DNA of 19,205 nt, from assembly GCA_005880175.1 (NCBI GenBank), contig VBJR01000202.1:1-19205 (forward strand), given 5' to 3'. Source of the stretch: Chloroflexota bacterium. Lineage in GTDB: Bacteria; Chloroflexota; Dormibacteria; Dormibacterales; Dormibacteraceae. Of the stretch, positions 15,627-19,205 are shown piece by piece; position 1 is the first letter of the stretch; each line of letters begins with the position of its first letter. The notes under the pieces are model-generated. The model was not told the DNA's origin. It worked only from the letters and a program-made list of their open reading frames with translations, and searched no databases. The position numbers and the translations under genes are program-made.

Positions 15627-17341
15627 ATTTCCAGGCCCAGGTCGCCGCGCAGGGCCGTCGTGTCCAGCTCCACGCCACGCCGATCGGCGTCGTGCTCCAG
15701 GTAGCGGATCACCATCTCCACCGCCAGCCCGGCCCCGTGCTTCTCGACCGCCTCGCGCGGGGTGATGCCGTCGAACTCCTCGAGCGGCTCGTCCGGCCAC
15801 GCTCGCAGCCACTCCGCCAGCTCGGCCGCCGGCAGCTCGGGGAGGGCGACCGGCGGCTCGGGCGGTTCGTGCTCCTCCGCCCTCTCCTCCGCCGTGGCGG
15901 GGTGGCCGAGCTCGCGCAGGAGGTCCAGCAGGGCCGCCAGCTCGTCCCGCTCCGCGTCCACCAGGATCGCGCCGTCCTCGGTCAGCTCCAGGGACCCGCG
16001 CAGCACGTCGGCGTCCTCTTCGGCGACCCAGTACAGCGCGTCGTCCTCGTCCGCCTCGAAGTCGTCGCGCGCGGACAGGGCCGCCCAGGCCGCGGCGGGA
16101 TCGTCCACGGTCAGGTCGAAGAACCCGCTCGACGGCTCTACCGGCGACGTGCCCCGCATCGCGCGGAGACCGGCGACGAGGTGCGGCGCGAACGCGCGCA
16201 GCGTCAGCTGCAGGCCGCCCACCGCATCGGCCGACGGCAGCTCGGCCACGTCCGGCAGCCACAGCGGGCCGAGCTCGTCGTGCACCTGCCGGGCCCAGGC
16301 CAGCATCGGCCGGCCCTCCTTGCCGAGCTCGTCCGCGCTGTCCATGACGTCGTCCAGGAGCTCGTGGACCAGGATCCGCGCCTGGAGGGGGGTGGCGACC
16401 TCGAACGCCGAGCCCGCCCGCCAGACGCCGTCCACCGGCACCACGTAGCCGAGCAGCACGGACCAGCGCGGGAGGCCGTCCCGCAGCTCCTGTGGCACCT
16501 GGACGTGCAGGCGCGCCCCGGTGACCAGGTCGGTCAGGACCACGCCGGCCCCGCGGTCACGCGGGTCCATCTCCCACAGGCCCCAGAGCGCCCACGTCAG
16601 CCACTCCTCGGCCCGGCGCCGCAGGTCCGCGGGCGCGCGCTCGTCGTCGGCGAGCTCCGCCAGCGGAGTCCGGTCGTCGTCGAGGACCGGCATCAGCCAG
16701 GCCCACTCCGCGATCAGCCGCCGGCGCCGGCCCTCGGGGGCCCCGGGATCGGCATCCGCCAGCTCCGCCGCCTCGTCGCGGCCGAGGGCGCCCGCCTCGA
16801 TCCAGTCCTCCACCCCGTCGGCCCCGGGATCGACGTGCCCGGCGATCGCGGCCCGGAGCTCGTCGAACGGCGTCCGGTCGAGGAAGCGCTCCACAAGCGC
16901 CGGCTCGGCCCGCTCCAGCAGCTGGCCGCGCACGAGCTGGAGCCATTCCAGCCCCGGGTTGGCCCGGAGCTGCGCGTCGAGCACCTGGATGCCGTCGGCC
17001 ACGCGTCCCTGGCGGCCCAGCGCCAGCGCCCGGCGCACGTGCAGGTCGGGATCGTCCCGGAGCTCGAGCGCCCGCACGGCGTGCCGCTCGGCCTCGTCGG
17101 GACGGTCGTCGAGAAGCGCGACGTCCGCCGCCAGGCTGAGCGCGGCCGGGCCCTGCCCGCGATCGACCGGCTCGTCGCCGAAGACCTCGCGCAGGATCTC
17201 GGCGGCCAGCTCGGGCGCGGTGCCCGGGTCGTAGAGCAGGTCGGCACGCGCCCGCGTCCGGTGCCGGAGCTGCTGCTCGCGGCCCAATCCCCGCCGTCGT
17301 GCCGCCCGTTGCTTCTTGCGCTTGCCCATGAAGCCGCCCAT
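15620..17341 (-). CDS. large acidic protein of unknown function
   Basis: About 573 residues from ATG 17341 (MGGFMGKRKKQRAARRRG); ATG 17329, beginning MGKRKKQ, is equally possible and has GGGCGG before it. A basic N-terminus is followed by TPR-like helices (AADVALLDDRPDEAERHAV and HVRRALALGRQGRVADGIQV, residues about 70-125). Next is a long mixed region with EWLTWALWGLWEM and VLTDLVTGARLHVQVP. A C-terminal module (WPDEPLEEFDGITPREAVE, then MVIRYLEHDADRR) resembles the antitoxin-type DUF2384/MbcA-like segment seen at the end of SEC-C-type proteins. There is no signal peptide or membrane helix. It stands between two copies of the structured element, and its stop lies within copy 1. I cannot assign a function. 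Confidence 0.7.
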   Translation of the reverse strand: MGGFMGKRKKQRAARRRGLGREQQLRHRTRARADLLYDPGTAPELAAEILREVFGDEPVDRGQGPAALSLAADVALLDDRPDEAERHAVRALELRDDPDLHVRRALALGRQGRVADGIQVLDAQLRANPGLEWLQLVRGQLLERAEPALVERFLDRTPFDELRAAIAGHVDPGADGVEDWIEAGALGRDEAAELADADPGAPEGRRRRLIAEWAWLMPVLDDDRTPLAELADDERAPADLRRRAEEWLTWALWGLWEMDPRDRGAGVVLTDLVTGARLHVQVPQELRDGLPRWSVLLGYVVPVDGVWRAGSAFEVATPLQARILVHELLDDVMDSADELGKEGRPMLAWARQVHDELGPLWLPDVAELPSADAVGGLQLTLRAFAPHLVAGLRAMRGTSPVEPSSGFFDLTVDDPAAAWAALSARDDFEADEDDALYWVAEEDADVLRGSLELTEDGAILVDAERDELAALLDLLRELGHPATAEERAEEHEPPEPPVALPELPAAELAEWLRAWPDEPLEEFDGITPREAVEKHGAGLAVEMVIRYLEHDADRRGVELDTTALRGDLGLEMQ

Positions 17342-17395
17342 GGTAGCGATCTGCCGGCGAACTCGCGTAGCCAGGCTACGCCAGGAATTTCGATG

Positions 17396-17424
17396 TTGCG
17401 CCGGGCTTCCCCATCGCTTAACCT
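17396..17424 (+). promoter_or_regulatory. promoter of structured element copy 2
   Basis: TTGCGC (17396-17401), a 17-base spacer and TAACCT (17419-17424). The conserved CTCGGCCCCGAGG starts 4 bases later, as in copy 1. Confidence 0.5.
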
Positions 17425-17428
17425 TTGC

Positions 17429-17520
17429 CTCGGCCCCGAGGAGTACGCGCCGAGGGCGCCGGGACCGGGCCGCAAGGCCGGGTCGTGGTGCTCGAGGAGA
17501 CGGCTCGTCGGGGTCACTGC
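17429..17520 (+). ncRNA. candidate structured small RNA or leader, copy 2
   Basis: The same architecture as copy 1. The closing stem is GGCCCCGA (17432-17439) with TCGGGGTC (17508-17515). Hairpin GCGCC-GAG-GGCGC (17447-17459) is a perfect stem where copy 1 has one mismatch. The GGCC-GCAA-GGCC arm is extended by GACC/GGTC, and a third arm has different sequence. It is followed by CACTGCTTTTCC, a short T-run. It lies 30 bases before a lipoprotein gene on the same strand, so it could be its leader, although TACACT (17534-17539) may be a separate promoter for that gene. Confidence 0.45.
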
Positions 17521-17549
17521 TTTTCCCGGCATCTACACTGTTCGGCCTG

Positions 17550-18095
17550 ATGCGCAGTCTCAAGCTCGTCGTGCCCACGTTGCTCCTGGCGCTCACGATG
17601 GCCTGCGCCGCTCCGCACCCGGCCGCCACCCCATCCGCCACCTTCGGCTCCATCCCGTCCAACTGGCCGACGCTGAACGACCACGCCTACGGCTTCAGCC
17701 TGCGCTACCCGGCCGGCTGGACCCAGAAGTTCGACCAGCCCGCGGGCTTCCATGCGCTGGCCAGCCGCGCGGACCTGACGAACCTCCTCGAGCTGCAGAA
17801 CGACGACTACTGGTTCGTCGCCCAGGCCGCCTCGCGCGACCCCTCGGCCGGCTGCGGTGAGCCGCAGGAGAGCCCGGTCGAGCGCAGCGCCACGACGCTG
17901 GGCGGCCAGCCGGCGACCCGCTACGTGGTCACGGGCAGCCGCGGCGGCATGACCCAGCACATCGTGGACGTCATCCTGCTCCGGGGCGCCAACTGCTTCA
18001 CCCTGCAGCTCGTGGCCGGCGGAGGGATCCCGCTCGACCGCGCGCTGGACACGATCGAGCAGATCCAGTCCACGTACCGGTTCAGCGCGACCTAG
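17550..18095 (+). CDS. small lipoprotein with PsbP/DUF1795-like fold
   Basis: A 181-residue secreted lipoprotein. A type II signal peptide is clear: charged MRSLK, a hydrophobic run (LVVPTLLLALTMA) and Cys19 as the lipidation site, followed by a Pro/Thr/Ala-rich linker to about residue 45. The mature domain opens YGFSLRYPAGWTQ, the typical first strand of PsbP/DUF1795-like proteins, and ends DRALDTIEQIQSTYRF. Two cysteines, in AGCGEPQ and ANCFTLQL, may form a disulfide. ATG 17550 is ten bases after a TACACT -10 box, so a leaderless mRNA is possible. It stops (18093-18095) immediately beside the stop of the convergent glyS. Its role is unknown; an extracytoplasmic binding or stress protein is plausible. 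Confidence 0.75.
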   Translation: MRSLKLVVPTLLLALTMACAAPHPAATPSATFGSIPSNWPTLNDHAYGFSLRYPAGWTQKFDQPAGFHALASRADLTNLLELQNDDYWFVAQAASRDPSAGCGEPQESPVERSATTLGGQPATRYVVTGSRGGMTQHIVDVILLRGANCFTLQLVAGGGIPLDRALDTIEQIQSTYRFSAT

Positions 18096-19205
18096 CTACG
18101 CGAAGCGCTCCCGGAGGCGGTCGAGCAGGCCCGCGATCGGCACTCGCTCCTGGGCCATGGAGTCGCGCTCCCGGATCGTCACCGCCCGGTCCTCCAGCGT
18201 CTCGAAGTCGATCGTGACGCAGAACGGCGTGCCGATCTCGTCCTGGCGCCGGTAGCGCCGGCCGATGTTGCCGCCGGTCTGGTCGTACTCGACCCGGTAC
18301 ACCGTCTGGAGCGCGCGCTGCACCTCGCGGGCCGGTCCGATCAGCTCATCCTTCTTGGAGAGCGGCGTCACGGCCACCTGGACCGGCGCCACGTCCCGGT
18401 GCAGGCGGAGCACGACCCGCGTCTCGCCCTTGACCTCCTCCTCGTCGTAGGCGTCGAGCAGGCAGGTGATCATGATCCGGTCCACGCCGACGGCCGGCTC
18501 CACCACGTACGGCAGGTAGCGCTCGTTGGTCTCAGGATCCTGGTATGTCAGGTCCTGGCCCGAGTGCTGCTGGTGGGTCCGCAGGTCGAAGTCCGTGCGG
18601 TTGGCGATGCCCTCCAGCTCGGCCCAGCCGAACGGGAACAGGTACTCGACGTCGGTGGCGGCCTTGGCGTAGTGCGACAGCTCCTCGGCGTCGTGCGGCC
18701 GCAGGCGCAGCCGCTCCGAGCGGATGCCGAGCGCGTCGGTGTACCAGCGGAGCCGCTCCTCGATCCAGAACGCGTGCCAGCGCTCGTCCTCGCCGGGCGG
18801 GACGAAGAACTCCATCTCCATCTGCTCGAACTCGCGCAGCCGGAAGATGAAGTTGCCGTGCGTGATCTCGTTGCGGAACGAGCGGCCCTGCTGGGCGATG
18901 CCGAACGGGACGCGGACGCGCATGGAGTTGAGCACGTTCTTGAAGTTCACGAACATGCCCTGGGCCGTCTCGGGCCGCAGGTACGCGACCGAGGCGGTGT
19001 CCTCGACCGGGCCGATGTGCGTCCGGAACATCAGGTTGAACTGGCGCGGCTCGGACAGCGGGCCGCCGCATTCCGGGCACGTGTCGGACGTCAGGTGGTC
19101 CGCCCGCCAGCGCCTCCGGCACGTGCCCAGGCAGTCCACCAGCGGGTCGCTGAAGCCGCCGACATGGCCCGACGCCTCCCAGAGGGCCGACGGGCCGAGG
19201 ATCGT
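18096..19205 (-). CDS. glyS: glycyl-tRNA synthetase (dimeric type), 5' end beyond window
   Basis: The frame is open through the right edge, so the N-terminus is missing; 369 residues to the TAG stop are visible. It is a class II synthetase that charges tRNA-Gly. The visible part begins [20 protein letters not shown] (motif 1 area), then CLGTC and CPECGG cysteine pairs (zinc-binding insertion) and [14 protein letters not shown]. Motif 2 is [20 protein letters not shown]. GLWHxx-type insertion follows, and motif 3 is [20 protein letters not shown]. The C-terminal anticodon-binding domain ([36 protein letters not shown]) is complete. This is the alpha2 type of Actinomycetota, Chloroflexota and archaea rather than the alpha2beta2 glyQ/glyS type. 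A GTG at 19139 is internal, not the start. Confidence 0.93.
   Translation of the reverse strand, partial: TILGPSALWEASGHVGGFSDPLVDCLGTCRRRWRADHLTSDTCPECGGPLSEPRQFNLMFRTHIGPVEDTASVAYLRPETAQGMFVNFKNVLNSMRVRVPFGIAQQGRSFRNEITHGNFIFRLREFEQMEMEFFVPPGEDERWHAFWIEERLRWYTDALGIRSERLRLRPHDAEELSHYAKAATDVEYLFPFGWAELEGIANRTDFDLRTHQQHSGQDLTYQDPETNERYLPYVVEPAVGVDRIMITCLLDAYDEEEVKGETRVVLRLHRDVAPVQVAVTPLSKKDELIGPAREVQRALQTVYRVEYDQTGGNIGRRYRRQDEIGTPFCVTIDFETLEDRAVTIRERDSMAQERVPIAGLLDRLRERFA

Noticed and set aside
15381..17532. Shared AVTPT and DPALRP peptides in two minus-strand frames near the structured elements
   Set aside because: They are only translations of the conserved DNA; one frame is antisense-phase to a real gene, and the stem pairing explains the conservation better.
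15440..17860. 806-codon plus-strand open frame across the large unknown gene
   Set aside because: Shadow; it ignores the lipoprotein signal peptide and both structured elements.

Overview
The window is very GC-rich bacterial chromosome with GTG and TTG starts, several probable leaderless promoters and single-copy housekeeping genes. The content (dnaG-rpoD pair, a cytidylate-kinase-like gene, single-chain dimeric-type glycyl-tRNA synthetase, pyruvate phosphate dikinase) fits a high-GC Terrabacteria lineage. A soil or freshwater Chloroflexota (Limnocylindria or Dormibacteria type) is my best guess and Actinomycetota the alternative. This is inferred from gene content and base composition only.

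Left part (1-4664): accessory, loosely packed genes. These are a Clp N-domain protein running off the left edge, a divergent metallo-beta-lactamase-fold hydrolase/MarR regulator pair around an AT-rich palindrome, an alpha-helical repeat protein, and a SUKH (SMI1/KNR4) protein. The gaps between them carry what look like gene remnants, including about 30 codons of a tyrosine integrase just outside the mobile element.

Middle (4665-8278): a compact 3.6-kb integrative element in the 3' half of a tRNA-Asn(GUU) gene, bounded by a 59-bp direct repeat (58/59 identical). The right copy completes the working tRNA. The element encodes, leftward, a helix-turn-helix protein and a Nudix hydrolase that look like two halves of one broken gene. 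Rightward it encodes two small paralogous proteins, an excisionase and a tyrosine integrase whose stop codon lies inside the tRNA. I see no replication or transfer gene. Between the two arms are a promoter with an overlapping palindrome and two hairpins whose stems differ by compensating changes while their loops share GTAACACA.

Right part (8310-19205): core genome, mostly leftward. glyS (partial) faces a small lipoprotein gene. Then come a large unrecognised protein, ppdK (carrying a frame-breaking internal deletion), and an apparent operon dnaG-rpoD-cytidylate-kinase-like gene followed by two small unknown genes and a zinc-ribbon gene. Two copies of a structured element of about 90 nt, each with its own well-spaced promoter on the plus strand, flank the large unknown gene. 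They are the best candidates here for an undescribed RNA family.

Functionally the right half serves DNA priming, transcription initiation, nucleotide/PEP metabolism and tRNA charging. The middle is a self-contained site-specific recombination module with its own regulatory circuit.
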